From: Streptomyces sp. AC512_CC834
GTDB lineage: Bacteria; Actinomycetota; Actinomycetes; Streptomycetales; Streptomycetaceae
Length of the DNA stretch: 64,000 bases
Direction of reading: 5' to 3'
NCBI RefSeq assembly: GCF_019049325.1
Contig: NZ_JAGMUO010000097.1
Location: 310,001-374,000, forward strand
A program made the translations under genes and the position numbers. The notes beneath the pieces were generated by a model that saw only the letters and a list, made by a program, of their open reading frames with translations, was not told the origin of the DNA and searched no databases. Below, piece by piece: positions 32,931 to 41,737 of the stretch. Each line of letters opens with the position of its first letter. Position 1 is the stretch's first letter.

Positions 32931-34082
32931 TCAGGCGTCCGGCGCCCGCCGGTCGGTGACCAACTCCATCCGGGCGCCCTCGAGAGCGCGGACGAGTCCG
33001 CCGTCCGCCGGGGAACCCGCTTCCGTGAAGCCGTCCAGCAGGGTCGTCAGCTCGGTCACCCGGCCCGGGTCCGGAAGGCCGAGGATCACCGCCGGATCGC
33101 CGGTGTGGAGGTCGCCCCGTACGTCGACCAGCCGCACCACGACGTCGTCGCGCTGGAAGATCGTGCTGCACAGGACCGGACCGCGCGGATCGTCGGCCGC
33201 CGCCTCGTCGCGCTCGGCGAGGAGCTGGGCCAGCCGCATGCCGCGGCCCGGCCGGGCCGGGTACGACAGCGCGTGCCGCTGCGCCGCCGGGTCCTGTTCC
33301 CGCGCCGTCACATGGTGGACGGCGGGCAGCGCCGCCCGCGTGTAGAACACCCGGGCGGACTCCGGGTCGCCGAGGTCCCGGTCCTGCTCCAGGTACGGAT
33401 TGACGGCCTCCTCGACGGCCCGCACCTCGGGCTGCTCGGCCACGTGCCGCAGGGCCGCGAGCAGGTCGCCGCGCACCTCGATCGCCCGCACCACCCGGTT
33501 GCCGTGCAGGAACAGGGACGTACGGCACAGTCGCGTGGTGTCGTCGACCCTCGGCTCGGGCGAGGCGTAGTCGGCGAGGATCTTGCCGACCGCGTCCTCG
33601 CTGCCCGGCTTCACCGTGAAGGTGAGCGCGTGCCGGATCAGACCGTCACCGATCCGGGGGGCCGCCTGGAGCCCGCCCCGGCCGGGCTCGGCGCCCGCCG
33701 CCGGACGGCCGGTCTCGCGGACGACGTGGAAGCGCAGTGACCTGGTGTCCCGGACGCAGTTGTGCAGCGGCTCGACCATCCGCACGTGCTCTTCGCTGCT
33801 CACCCAGTTCAGGAACGGCGGCGCGCTCTCCCACTCGCTGGTGATGAGCCACTGGGAGGGGTTCTCGATGGACTGGCACAGTTGCTCGCCGATGTGCCCG
33901 GGGACGGACTCGACGTGGCTGCGCAGGTTCTCGTACGTCTCGAGGAACTGCTGCTGGGCTCCGTCGTAGACCTCCACCAGCAGGACGACGCGGAGTCTGG
34001 AGCCGTCGAACACGGACTGGGAGACCTGGTGCGACACCTGTCGCGTCAGCGGTTCGGAAGCAGGGGTGGACGTGGTGGTCAT
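32931..34082 (-). CDS. SchA/CurD-like domain protein (WhiE ORFI-like)
   Basis: The 383-residue protein has an N-terminal ABM-like fold (LRVVLLVEVYDGAQQQFLETYENLRSHV, WLITSEWESAPPFLNWV) and two further repeats of the same alpha/beta pattern (LTFTVKPGSEDAVGKILADY, HGNRVVRAIEVRGDLLAAL; then RDDVVVRLVDVRGDLHTG). This matches SchA/CurD proteins found with spore-pigment type II polyketide clusters, where the role is not defined. No ketosynthase is in this window. AAGGAG lies 11 nt upstream of ATG 34082. It diverges from nothing; the sortase gene follows upstream in the same direction. Confidence 0.75.
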   Translation of the reverse strand: MTTTSTPASEPLTRQVSHQVSQSVFDGSRLRVVLLVEVYDGAQQQFLETYENLRSHVESVPGHIGEQLCQSIENPSQWLITSEWESAPPFLNWVSSEEHVRMVEPLHNCVRDTRSLRFHVVRETGRPAAGAEPGRGGLQAAPRIGDGLIRHALTFTVKPGSEDAVGKILADYASPEPRVDDTTRLCRTSLFLHGNRVVRAIEVRGDLLAALRHVAEQPEVRAVEEAVNPYLEQDRDLGDPESARVFYTRAALPAVHHVTAREQDPAAQRHALSYPARPGRGMRLAQLLAERDEAAADDPRGPVLCSTIFQRDDVVVRLVDVRGDLHTGDPAVILGLPDPGRVTELTTLLDGFTEAGSPADGGLVRALEGARMELVTDRRAPDA

Positions 34083-34243
34083 CCTGCGCACATCTCCTTC
34101 GCGGGGGCGGAACTGAACGTCGGCCGCGGTGATGCGACGCCAGCGTGCCTCGATCCTGTGCCCGCCCCCGACGGCGCGCGAGTCGTGTGCACTGCGCGGG
34201 TGACCGGCGCCGGGGGCCCGGGCCGGGGCCGGGGCGCGCGGGC

Positions 34244-34921
34244 TCAGGTGAGGTGGGCGAAGACGACCAGGTTGTCCGTGTAGTCCTTGGCCTTGCGGTC
34301 GTAGTCGCCCGCGCAGGTGATGAGCCGTACCTCGGGCCGGTCGGCGTCCCCGTACACGCGTTCGCTGGGGAAGTCGTCCTTCTCGAAGGTCTCCGCGCTG
34401 TCGACCACGAAGGACGCCTTGCGTCCGTCGGCGCGTTCGACCTGGAAGACGTCGCCCTCGTCCAGTTGGTCGAGGCGGGCGAAGACGGCGGCGGACGTCT
34501 TCGTGTCCACGTGCCCGGCGATGACGGCGGTGCCCTTCTCCCCGGGGGAGGCGCCCTTGGCGTACCAGCCGACGAGGTTGGTGTCGCCGGCCGGCGGGGG
34601 CTCGAGCTGCCCCTTGTCGCCGATGGCGAGGTCGGTGAAGGGGGCGTCGACGGAGATCTCCGGGATGAGCAGGCGCACCGGCTTGGACCTCGGCAGGGCG
34701 GATGTGGCCGGACCGGTCGCGGACGGGGCGGCCGACGCGGACGTGCCGGGCCGCGCGGGCATCGGAGGGCGGGAGGAGTCGGCCGACGTGTCGTTGCCGC
34801 CGACCAGGCTCACCGCCAGGATCAGCAGGGCCACGGCGGACAGCACCGTCAGGCCGGAGCGGGAACCCTGACCGGTCGGCGTCGTCTCGTCGTCGGCGGG
34901 GGCGGAAGGGGGGACTGCCAT
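34244..34921 (-). CDS. srtF: Class F sortase
   Basis: The 225-residue protein has an N-terminal membrane anchor (LTVLSAVALLILAVSLV, residues 24-40), a Pro/Ser/Ala linker, and a sortase beta-barrel with AGHVDTK (His137), LITCAGDYDRK (Cys203, Arg209), the complete transpeptidase triad. Class F sortases covalently join surface proteins to peptidoglycan; their recognition motifs are poorly known. The adjacent upstream gene encodes a repeat protein with a wall-anchor architecture, its likely substrate. GAGGTGG lies 7 nt before the ATG. Confidence 0.92.
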   Translation of the reverse strand: MAVPPSAPADDETTPTGQGSRSGLTVLSAVALLILAVSLVGGNDTSADSSRPPMPARPGTSASAAPSATGPATSALPRSKPVRLLIPEISVDAPFTDLAIGDKGQLEPPPAGDTNLVGWYAKGASPGEKGTAVIAGHVDTKTSAAVFARLDQLDEGDVFQVERADGRKASFVVDSAETFEKDDFPSERVYGDADRPEVRLITCAGDYDRKAKDYTDNLVVFAHLT

Positions 34922-35026
34922 CGAGGACCACCTCACTGGGGCAGGGCGGACAGAGTGGGGGAAAGCGAGCCGGGCCGCCCCGCGGTTCCTGGGTGGCGGC
35001 CCGGCTGCTATCGCGCCCGGCACGGC

Positions 35027-35581
35027 TTACGCCATTCCGTGAGCCGACTTCTTGCGCCGGACGGCGTACAGACCGGTCGCGGCGACGGCCAGGACGGCAA
35101 GACCGCCCGCGGTCGTGGCCGGCGTGTCCAGTCCGCCGCCACCGGTGTGCATCCCGCCGCGCGGCTTCTCGTGCTCACCGCTGCCCGAGGACTTCCCGCC
35201 CTCGTCCTGCTTGTAGGTCTCCGAGCCCTCCTTGGACTCACCGCCGCCGTCCCAGTCGCCCTCGCTCACGGCGGCCAGCGCACCGCCGCCGGTGTGCATT
35301 CCGCCGCGCGGCTCCTCGTGCTTGCCTCCGTTGTCGTGCTCCTTGCCGGAGGACGTGTCGTCGTGGCCCCGGTCGCCCTCGCTCACCGCGGCCAGCGCAC
35401 CGCCGCCGGTGTGCATACCGCCGCGCGGCTCCTCGTGCTTGCCTCCGTTGTCGTGCTCCTTGCTGTAGGAAGAGTCGTCGTGGTCCCAGTCGCCACCGGC
35501 CGCCGCGTAGGCGCCGGGAGCGCCGAGGACGAAGACGGCCGAGGCCGCCGCCGTGGTCAGGAGCATGCGAGCAGAACGCAT
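35027..35581 (-). CDS. Repeat-containing surface protein, probable sortase substrate
   Basis: The 184-residue protein has a signal peptide (MLLTTAAASAVFVLGAPGAYA), two 39-residue repeats (KEHDNGGKHEEPRGGMHTGG and following), a third copy of PRGGMHTGGG at residues 140-149, then a membrane helix (LAVLAVAATGLYAV) and a basic tail RRKK. This is the anchor layout of sortase substrates, but no LPxTG or LAxTG is present; GMHTGG or LDTPA are candidate motifs. GGAAGGA precedes the ATG. It is 105 bp upstream of the class F sortase gene in the same orientation. Confidence 0.85.
   Translation of the reverse strand: MRSARMLLTTAAASAVFVLGAPGAYAAAGGDWDHDDSSYSKEHDNGGKHEEPRGGMHTGGGALAAVSEGDRGHDDTSSGKEHDNGGKHEEPRGGMHTGGGALAAVSEGDWDGGGESKEGSETYKQDEGGKSSGSGEHEKPRGGMHTGGGGLDTPATTAGGLAVLAVAATGLYAVRRKKSAHGMA
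35261..35494. repeat. Two tandem 117-bp repeats in the surface protein gene
   Basis: Residues 30-68 and 69-107 are near-identical 39-residue units; the KEHDNGGKHEEPRGGMHTGG block is exact in both copies. Confidence 0.85.
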
Positions 35582-35999
35582 CTGTGATTCCTTCCGTCAC
35601 GACCGGGTAGCTGGTGCTTCGTCAGCTAAGGTGACCCGGCCCCGACGTGAATCACCGTCAGTCAGTCGCTCGTCTCGCACCACTCAAGGCGCTCAGCCGG
35701 GTGAACGTCCCGCCCGTCCGGGTGCCGGTGTCTCCTCGACCGGGGCAACGAACAGGTCCGGACAGAAGCCGAGTTGGCCCGTTCCGGACGGGGTGTCACC
35801 CGCGACGGCCTGTCATCCGCGCCCGCTGCTCCTCCGGAGGTCCGTATGGGTCGGGTCCTGTACCCCGGCCCGTTGGCGGCGCGTCGTGTCCGGGCATCTC
35901 CTGCTCCGACCGTCCCGGCAGGGTGCGCTTCGTCGGCGGGGATGAACCGCGCGCGTATTTCGGTCGCTCCGCCGGGCCGGTTCCCCGTATGTTCACGTG
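35582..35999. other. Gap without a recognised gene; one candidate operator
   Basis: About 418 bp between the surface protein (minus) and the GNAT gene (plus). TAGCTG-N9-CAGCTA (35608-35628) lies just upstream of the surface protein start and may be a regulatory site. Other open frames here show no domain or ribosome-binding site. Confidence 0.5.
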
Positions 36000-36560
36000 A
36001 TGTCCGAACTTCGAACCGATCGTCTCGTGCTCCGCGGCTGGCGGGCGTCCGACCTGGACCCGTGGGCGGCCATGAACGCCGACCCGGTGGTCCGCGAGTA
36101 CTTCCCCGAGGTGCTGACCCGGGAGCAGAGCGAGGCGTCGGTGGCCGGCTTTCAGGCCGACCTCGACCGGCGGGGCTGGGGCTGGTGGGCGGTGGAGATC
36201 GCCGCCACCGGCGAGTTCATCGGGTTCACCGGGCTCGATCCCGTGGAGGAGGGCATGCCGTTCTCCGGAGTGGAGGCCGGCTGGCGGCTGGCCCGCCCGG
36301 CCTGGGGGCACGGCTACGCCACCGAGGCCGCGCGGGCCGCGGTGGCCTACGCCTTCGAGGGCCTCGGGCTGGCGGAGGTCCTCGCGGTGACGGCGGCCGG
36401 CAATCTGCGCTCGCGGGCGGTGATGAGCCGCCTCGGCATGACCCGCGACCCGGCCGACGACTTCGACGACCCGGAGATCCCCGAGGGCCCACTGCGACGC
36501 TCCGTCCTGTACCGCCTCCGGGCGCCGGGCACCAAGGTCCGTCGGCCCGGCGCGCGGTAG
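36000..36560 (+). CDS. GNAT-family acetyltransferase (RimJ/RimL type)
   Basis: The 186-residue protein starts MSELRTDRLVLRGWRASDLDPWAAMNADP, typical of RimJ/RimL-like GNATs, and has the acetyl-CoA loop ARPAWGHGYATEAARAAVAYAF and NLRSRAVMSRLGM. Substrate is probably a protein N-terminus or small amine. The start could be ATG 36000 or GTG 35997; no clear site separates them. Confidence 0.9.
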   Translation: MSELRTDRLVLRGWRASDLDPWAAMNADPVVREYFPEVLTREQSEASVAGFQADLDRRGWGWWAVEIAATGEFIGFTGLDPVEEGMPFSGVEAGWRLARPAWGHGYATEAARAAVAYAFEGLGLAEVLAVTAAGNLRSRAVMSRLGMTRDPADDFDDPEIPEGPLRRSVLYRLRAPGTKVRRPGAR

Positions 36561-36770
36561 CGCACGCGACGGTCCCCGATGCCACCGGCCGCGTCGCCCC
36601 CGCGGGACCGCCCGGTGCGTCCGGACCGGACGGATCGTCGGCAGGGCCCACAGCTACGCGGCACCGGGTACCGCTCCCGGGCCGAGGCGAGGGGCTCCGG
36701 TCCATGGGCCGGCTCCCCGGGGGCCGGGAGCGCCGTCTCGTACGGCGGTGGTCGCCCCGTCCCGGCCGGG

Positions 36771-37244
36771 TCAGGCCGGGCGGCCGAGGGCGGCCGTGCC
36801 GTTCAGGTCGTCGGCGAGGCCCACGGCGGCCCGCATGCGTTTGCCGACCGGTTCCCGGTGCACCTCGAAGCTCTGGCAGACGGCCATGACTATCTCCAGA
36901 CCGTGCCGGCCGATGCGGCCCGGGTCCGCGGTCGCGGCCACCGGCAGCACCGGCTCGCTGTCCCACACCGTGACCTCCACCCGGTCCTCGGCCAGCTCGA
37001 GGTCGACCAGTGAGGGGCCGGGCGCGTATTTGCAGGCGTTCGTCAGCAGCTCGCTGACGACCAGTTGCACCAGTTCCACCGCGCGGTCGGACACCGGAGG
37101 CCCCTGGGCCGCCCGCACCCGTGCCAGAAATCCCCGGGCCAGCTCGCGGCCCCGGGCGATGTCGCCGGGCATGCCCTCGTACTCCGCCGAAACCTTGACC
37201 GGCTCCGCTCTCGGCCGATCCCCGTTGTGGGCAGCCCCGTCCAT
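36771..37244 (-). CDS. RsbW-like anti-sigma-factor-type ATP-binding protein
   Basis: The 157-residue protein is a single HATPase_c_2 domain: VQLVVSELLTNACKYAPGP (N-box), VEVTVWDSEPVLP (G1) and GRHGLEIVMAV (G2). In Streptomyces dozens of such proteins act as anti-sigma kinases or as partners of STAS proteins. No cognate STAS or sigma gene is adjacent; a STAS protein occurs 20 kb away in the window, but a link is speculative. Confidence 0.88.
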   Translation of the reverse strand: MDGAAHNGDRPRAEPVKVSAEYEGMPGDIARGRELARGFLARVRAAQGPPVSDRAVELVQLVVSELLTNACKYAPGPSLVDLELAEDRVEVTVWDSEPVLPVAATADPGRIGRHGLEIVMAVCQSFEVHREPVGKRMRAAVGLADDLNGTAALGRPA

Positions 37245-37354
37245 CCGATCCGCCCTCTTCCTGAGCCTTGACCGTTACGCCAGCCCGTCTACCCCCGAAT
37301 CCGGGAAACATCACCGCCCGGTCCGCGACCTCCCGGCGGCAGCGGCGTCGGGCG

Positions 37355-38092
37355 TCAGGCGTCCGTCGGGCGCAGGACCAGGCAGAGGAAGCCCAGTACG
37401 TCCCGGTAGACGCGCAGCCAGCCGTCGCGGTGGGCGGTGGCCGTCTCGAGGGCCTGCGCACGGTCCGGGTCGGTGGGGTGGTCCAGGGCCCACGCGGCCA
37501 GCGCCCCGGTCCAGGACCACTCGTAGTCGTCGAGCTCCCGGCGGGTGCTGATGTGCCCGCCCACGGGTGTCCAGCCGGCCGCGGCGACCCGCTCCAGTGT
37601 GGTCGGCAGGTCGGCGAGGTCACCGAGCATCCCGACGGCCTCGGCGGACGGTTCGCCGTCCCAGAATCCGTCGCCGACCAGGACGCGGCCCCCGGGCGCC
37701 AGGTGTGCGCGTGCGGCGGCGAGGGTGGCGGTCAGGCCGCCGAAGGCGTGCGTGGAGCCGACGCAGAGGACCAGGTCGAAGGGGTGCGGGGCGGCGAAGC
37801 TCGCGGCGTCCTGACGGTGCAGGGTCAGGCGGTCCCCGACCGCGAGCCGGGCCGCCGCCTCGCGGGCGTGGTCGAGCGCGCCCGCGGAGAGGTCGACGCC
37901 CTCGGCCGCCAGGCGCGGATGCTCGGCGAGGGCGCGCAGGAGCCACTCGCCACCGCCGCAGCCCAGGTCGAGGACGCGGGCGCCGCCGCCGGGGACGGCG
38001 CGGGCCAGGAGCCGGCGTACCGAGTCGTCGTCGAGCGGGGCGGCGATCGGGTGATCGGCATGCGCGAGTCGGGAGATCTGTTGACGGTCCAC
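37355..38092 (-). CDS. SAM-dependent methyltransferase
   Basis: The 245-residue protein has the class I motif RVLDLGCGGGEWLLRAL, motif II VDLSAGALDHAREAA, and FDLVLCVGSTHAFGG at motif IV. This resembles UbiE/SmtA-like methyltransferases of unknown substrate. The GTG at 38092 gives the usual N-terminus; the open frame upstream is the shadow of the P450 region. It diverges from a P450 gene. Confidence 0.87.
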   Translation of the reverse strand: MDRQQISRLAHADHPIAAPLDDDSVRRLLARAVPGGGARVLDLGCGGGEWLLRALAEHPRLAAEGVDLSAGALDHAREAAARLAVGDRLTLHRQDAASFAAPHPFDLVLCVGSTHAFGGLTATLAAARAHLAPGGRVLVGDGFWDGEPSAEAVGMLGDLADLPTTLERVAAAGWTPVGGHISTRRELDDYEWSWTGALAAWALDHPTDPDRAQALETATAHRDGWLRVYRDVLGFLCLVLRPTDA

Positions 38093-38293
38093 CGACGGAG
38101 CCTGGCACGACGGCCCGGACGGCGCACCCGGTTTCCCAGGCCGCCCTCGGCACACGGGGCGCGGTCCCGCCCCCGTCCGCCCAACTCGGCGGATTCGGGG
38201 GCTGGTCGGCGTTGGGCGTGTGCACGATCCTGTGACCATGTCGTCGAGCCGGGCGGTCACCGGGGCCGCGTGGCCGGACTTGGGGGTGGCCAC

Positions 38294-39490
38294 GTGGTGC
38301 AGGACGGACAGGTCTCCGCGCGGAAGGCCGACCGGGGAGGGTCCCGGCCGGGGTGCCCGGTCGACCGCGCGGCGGACGGGACCTGGCAGGTGCACGATTT
38401 CGCGGTCGCGCGGGCGCTGCTGCGCGGCCCCGGCACCGTGCAGGCCGGTCTCGGCATCGAGACGGTGGAGAAGCTCCCGCAGCGGGTGCGCCGGCCCGTT
38501 CTCTACCGGGACGGTCCCGAACACCGGGAACACCGCAGGCAGACCGCCCGCTTCTTCACTCCCCGCCGGGTGGACGAGCACTACCGCGAGCCGATGGTCC
38601 GGATCGCGGAGGAGCAGCTCGCGGCGCTGCGCTCGGCCGGTGAGGCCCAGCTCTCCGACCTCGCCTTCAGTCTGGCGATCGGCGTGGTCGGCGAGGTCGT
38701 CGGACTGCGGTACAGCAGGCCGGGGATCCGTCGCAGGCTGGAGCGGTTCTTCCCGGAGGAGTTCGGCGAGCCCGGGCTGACCAGTGTCCGGGGGCTGTAC
38801 TGGTTCGTGCGGCAGAACACCAACTGGCTCCGCATCCACCTGGCCGACGTCCGCCCCGCCATCCGCGCGCACCGGCGCCGCGGGCACGACGACCTAATCT
38901 CCCACCTGATCGCGGAGGGCTGCTCGGACGCCGAGATCCTCGGTGAGTGCCTGACGTTCGCCGCGGCCGGCATGGTCACCACACGCGAGTTCATCGGCCT
39001 GGCCGCCTGGCACCTGTTCTCGGACGCCGAGCTGCTCGGCCGCTACCGGTCGGCCGACGAGACCGGGCGCCTGGCCGTCCTCCAGGAGCTGCTGCGGCTG
39101 GAGCCCGTCATCGGGCGGTTGCGCAGGAGGACCACCGAGTCCGTGGAACTGCCCGGCCCCGAGGGGCCGGTGACCGTGTGCCCGGGCGAGTACGTCGAGG
39201 TCCACCTGGACGACGCCAACACCGACCCGAAGGCCGTGGGCGACGACCCGCTGCTCGTCCGCCCGGACCGTGCCGGGGAGATCGGGGCGGGGCTCTCCTT
39301 CGGCGACGGGCCGCACCGGTGCCCCGGGGCGCACATCGCCCTGCTGGAGACCGATGTCTTCCTCAGCCGCCTGTTCGCCCTCGACGGGGTCCGGATGAGC
39401 CGTCGGCCGCGCGTCGCCTTCCAGGAGGCGATCGGCGGCTACGAGATCCGCGGGCTGACCGTGGCACTCCCTGGGGCCGGCGGGCGCTGA
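38294..39490 (+). CDS. Cytochrome P450, bacterial class I type
   Basis: The 398-residue protein has ExxR as ELLRLEPVIGRLRRRT, an I-helix LTFAAAGMVTTREFIG, and haem loop SFGDGPHRCPGAH. The N-terminus is short: CPVDRAADGTWQVHDFAVARALLRGPGTVQ starts within the first 50 residues. GGGGGTGG lies before GTG 38294 (a second GTG follows). The distance to the divergent methyltransferase is about 200 bp; a shared pathway is possible. Substrate unknown. Confidence 0.9.
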   Translation: MVQDGQVSARKADRGGSRPGCPVDRAADGTWQVHDFAVARALLRGPGTVQAGLGIETVEKLPQRVRRPVLYRDGPEHREHRRQTARFFTPRRVDEHYREPMVRIAEEQLAALRSAGEAQLSDLAFSLAIGVVGEVVGLRYSRPGIRRRLERFFPEEFGEPGLTSVRGLYWFVRQNTNWLRIHLADVRPAIRAHRRRGHDDLISHLIAEGCSDAEILGECLTFAAAGMVTTREFIGLAAWHLFSDAELLGRYRSADETGRLAVLQELLRLEPVIGRLRRRTTESVELPGPEGPVTVCPGEYVEVHLDDANTDPKAVGDDPLLVRPDRAGEIGAGLSFGDGPHRCPGAHIALLETDVFLSRLFALDGVRMSRRPRVAFQEAIGGYEIRGLTVALPGAGGR

Positions 39491-39529
39491 CCGGCCCGGG
39501 AGCTTTGGTACGGCGTGCCCGGTGCGGCG

Positions 39530-41170
39530 TCAGCCGCCCAGGGCGCCCAGGACGACGAGCTTGGCCTCGTCCTGCACCTGCCGGAGGTGGTCTTCGCCGA
39601 GGAAGGACTCCCCGTAGATCTTGTAGACGTCCTCGGTACCGGAGGGCCGGGCCGCGAACCAGGCGTTCTCGGTGGTCACCTTGATGCCGCCGATGGGCGC
39701 GCCGTTGCCCGGCGCCTCGGTGAGCACGGCGGTGACCGGCTCCCCGGCGAGGGTGTCGGCGGTGACCTGGGCCGGGGACAGCTTGGCCAGGCGGGCCTTC
39801 TCCTCGCGGGTGGCGGGGGCGTCGATGCGGGCGTAGGCGGGTGCGCCGAAGCGGTCGGTGAGCGCGGCGTAGTGCTCGGAGGGCGTCCTGCCGGTGACGG
39901 CGGTGATCTCGGAGGCGAGCAGGGCGAGGATGATGCCGTCCTTGTCCGTGGTCCACACCGAGCCGTCCCGGCGCAGGAAGGACGCCCCGGCGGACTCCTC
40001 ACCGCCGAAGCCGAGGGAGCCGTCGGCCAGTCCGTCGACGAACCACTTGAAGCCCACGGGTACTTCGACCAGCCGGCGGCCGAGATCGGCGGCGACCCAG
40101 TCGATCATGCCGGAGGACACCAGCGTCTTGCCCACGCCCGCGGCGGCCGGCCACTCGGTGCGGTGGGCGTACAGGTAGGCGATGGCGGTGGCGAGGTAGT
40201 GGTTGGGGTTCATCAGGCCGCCGTCGGGGGTGACGATGCCGTGGCGGTCGGCGTCGGCGTCGTTGCCGGTGGCGACGGTGAAGCGGTCGCGCTGCCCGAT
40301 GAGGGAGGCCATGGCGTGCGGCGACGAGCAGTCCATGCGGATCCTGCCGTCCCAGTCGAGCGTCATGAACCGCCAGGTCGGGTCGGTGAGCGGGTTGACC
40401 ACCGTCAGGTCGAGGCGATGCCGCTCGGCGATCCGGCCCCAGTACGCGACGGAGGCGCCGCCCAGCGGGTCGGCACCGATGCGTACGCCGGCCGAACGGA
40501 TCGCGTCGAGGTCCAGGACGCTCGGCAGGTCACGGACGTAGGTGTCGAGGAAGTCGTACCGTCCGGTTCCGGGCGCGGCGAGTGCTTGGGCGTAGGGGAC
40601 GCGCCGTACGTCCTTGAGTCCGGCCACGATGATCTCGTTGGCCCGGTCCTGGATCCAGGAGGTGGCGTCGGAGCCGGCGGGACCGCCGTTCGGCGGGTTG
40701 TACTTGAAGCCGCCGTCGGCGGGCGGGTTGTGCGAGGGGGTGACGACCACGCCGTCGGCGAGGCCCGAGGTGCGGCCCCGGTTGTGGGCGAGGACGGCGT
40801 GCGAGACCGCCGGGGTGGGGGTGTAGCCGTCCGCGGTGTCGACGAGGACGGTCACGTCGTTGGCGGCGAACACCTCCAGCGCGGTGACCCTCGCGGGCTC
40901 GGACAGGGCGTGGGTGTCGGCGCCCAGGAAGAGCGGGCCGTCGGTGCCCTGCCGGGAGCGGTACTCGCAGATGGCCTGGCTGGTGGCGGCGATGTGGTCC
41001 TCGTTGAACGCCGCCGCGAGTGACGAACCGCGGTGCCCGGACGTGCCGAAGGCCACGCGCTGTGCGGGCTCGGCCGGGTCAGGGTGCAGGGCGTAGTACG
41101 CCGTCACCAGCCGGGCGACGTCGATCAGGTCCTCGGGGCCGGCCGGCTTCCCGGCTCGGTCGTGCTGCAT
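39530..41170 (-). CDS. pgm: Phosphoglucomutase, alpha-D-glucose phosphate-specific
   Basis: The enzyme interconverts glucose-1-phosphate and glucose-6-phosphate, linking glycolysis to glycogen, trehalose and cell-wall sugars. The 546-residue product has FGTSGHRGSS, the phosphoserine loop VVVTPSHNPP (Ser146), metal loop GNDADADRHG, GFGGEESAGASFLR for sugar recognition and RPSGTEDVYKIYGESF for phosphate. All catalytic residues are present. GGAGGAG precedes ATG 41170 by 8 nt; the upstream extension of the frame is not needed. Confidence 0.97.
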   Translation of the reverse strand: MQHDRAGKPAGPEDLIDVARLVTAYYALHPDPAEPAQRVAFGTSGHRGSSLAAAFNEDHIAATSQAICEYRSRQGTDGPLFLGADTHALSEPARVTALEVFAANDVTVLVDTADGYTPTPAVSHAVLAHNRGRTSGLADGVVVTPSHNPPADGGFKYNPPNGGPAGSDATSWIQDRANEIIVAGLKDVRRVPYAQALAAPGTGRYDFLDTYVRDLPSVLDLDAIRSAGVRIGADPLGGASVAYWGRIAERHRLDLTVVNPLTDPTWRFMTLDWDGRIRMDCSSPHAMASLIGQRDRFTVATGNDADADRHGIVTPDGGLMNPNHYLATAIAYLYAHRTEWPAAAGVGKTLVSSGMIDWVAADLGRRLVEVPVGFKWFVDGLADGSLGFGGEESAGASFLRRDGSVWTTDKDGIILALLASEITAVTGRTPSEHYAALTDRFGAPAYARIDAPATREEKARLAKLSPAQVTADTLAGEPVTAVLTEAPGNGAPIGGIKVTTENAWFAARPSGTEDVYKIYGESFLGEDHLRQVQDEAKLVVLGALGG

Positions 41171-41307
41171 GCGCCCACTCCTCCGCGTCGGTCGGGACTT
41201 CGCTCGCGGTCCCATCTTCCCCTGTCCCGGGGAGTGGTACCGCGCGTTCCGGCCGAGGTGGAGGTGGTGGGGGCGCCGGTCCGACCGGCGCACCGGCCGA
41301 CCGGATG

Positions 41308-41682
41308 TCAGATCCGGCCGCCGGTGAGACGGGTGAGGGGACCCTGCGCGTGGCGTCCCGAGCGGCGTCCCACGGCGTACGACGCGGCGCTGACGGCGGT
41401 GATGCCGGCGCCCACGCCCGCGGCGACGCGCTTGCGGTGGGCGATGACGGTCCACGCGGTCTTCGCCGTGGCCGCGACCTGGCCCGAGGTGGTGACGACC
41501 GCCTGGCGGCCGGCCGCGACGCTTTTGGCGGCCGTCTGCACGGCGCCGTTCGCGGCCTCGGCGGACCGCTGGGCACCGGTCTTGGCCGCCGACGCCGCGT
41601 CACCGGCCTTGTCGGCGACGGCCCGGGTGCTGGTGGGCTTCTTGTTCGTGTCCTTGTTCGTGTCCTTGTTCGGATCGCTCAT
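41308..41682 (-). CDS. Conserved hypothetical protein, helical with N-terminal NKDT repeats
   Basis: The 124-residue protein starts MSDPNKDTNKDTNKKPTST (2.7 copies of a 12-bp unit at 41641-41672), followed by an Ala/Lys-rich amphipathic helix (AVADKAGDAASAAKTGAQRSA...) like those of LEA or phasin-like stress proteins, then a hydrophobic segment (AAGVGAGITAVSAASYAVG) and a basic tail. I do not recognise a named family. Upstream of pgm on the same strand; 137 bp separates them. Confidence 0.7.
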   Translation of the reverse strand: MSDPNKDTNKDTNKKPTSTRAVADKAGDAASAAKTGAQRSAEAANGAVQTAAKSVAAGRQAVVTTSGQVAATAKTAWTVIAHRKRVAAGVGAGITAVSAASYAVGRRSGRHAQGPLTRLTGGRI

Positions 41683-41737
41683 GGACACCGCCTTGCCCCT
41701 CACCACGGAGGCAAACACGAACGGCCCCTCCAGGCGC

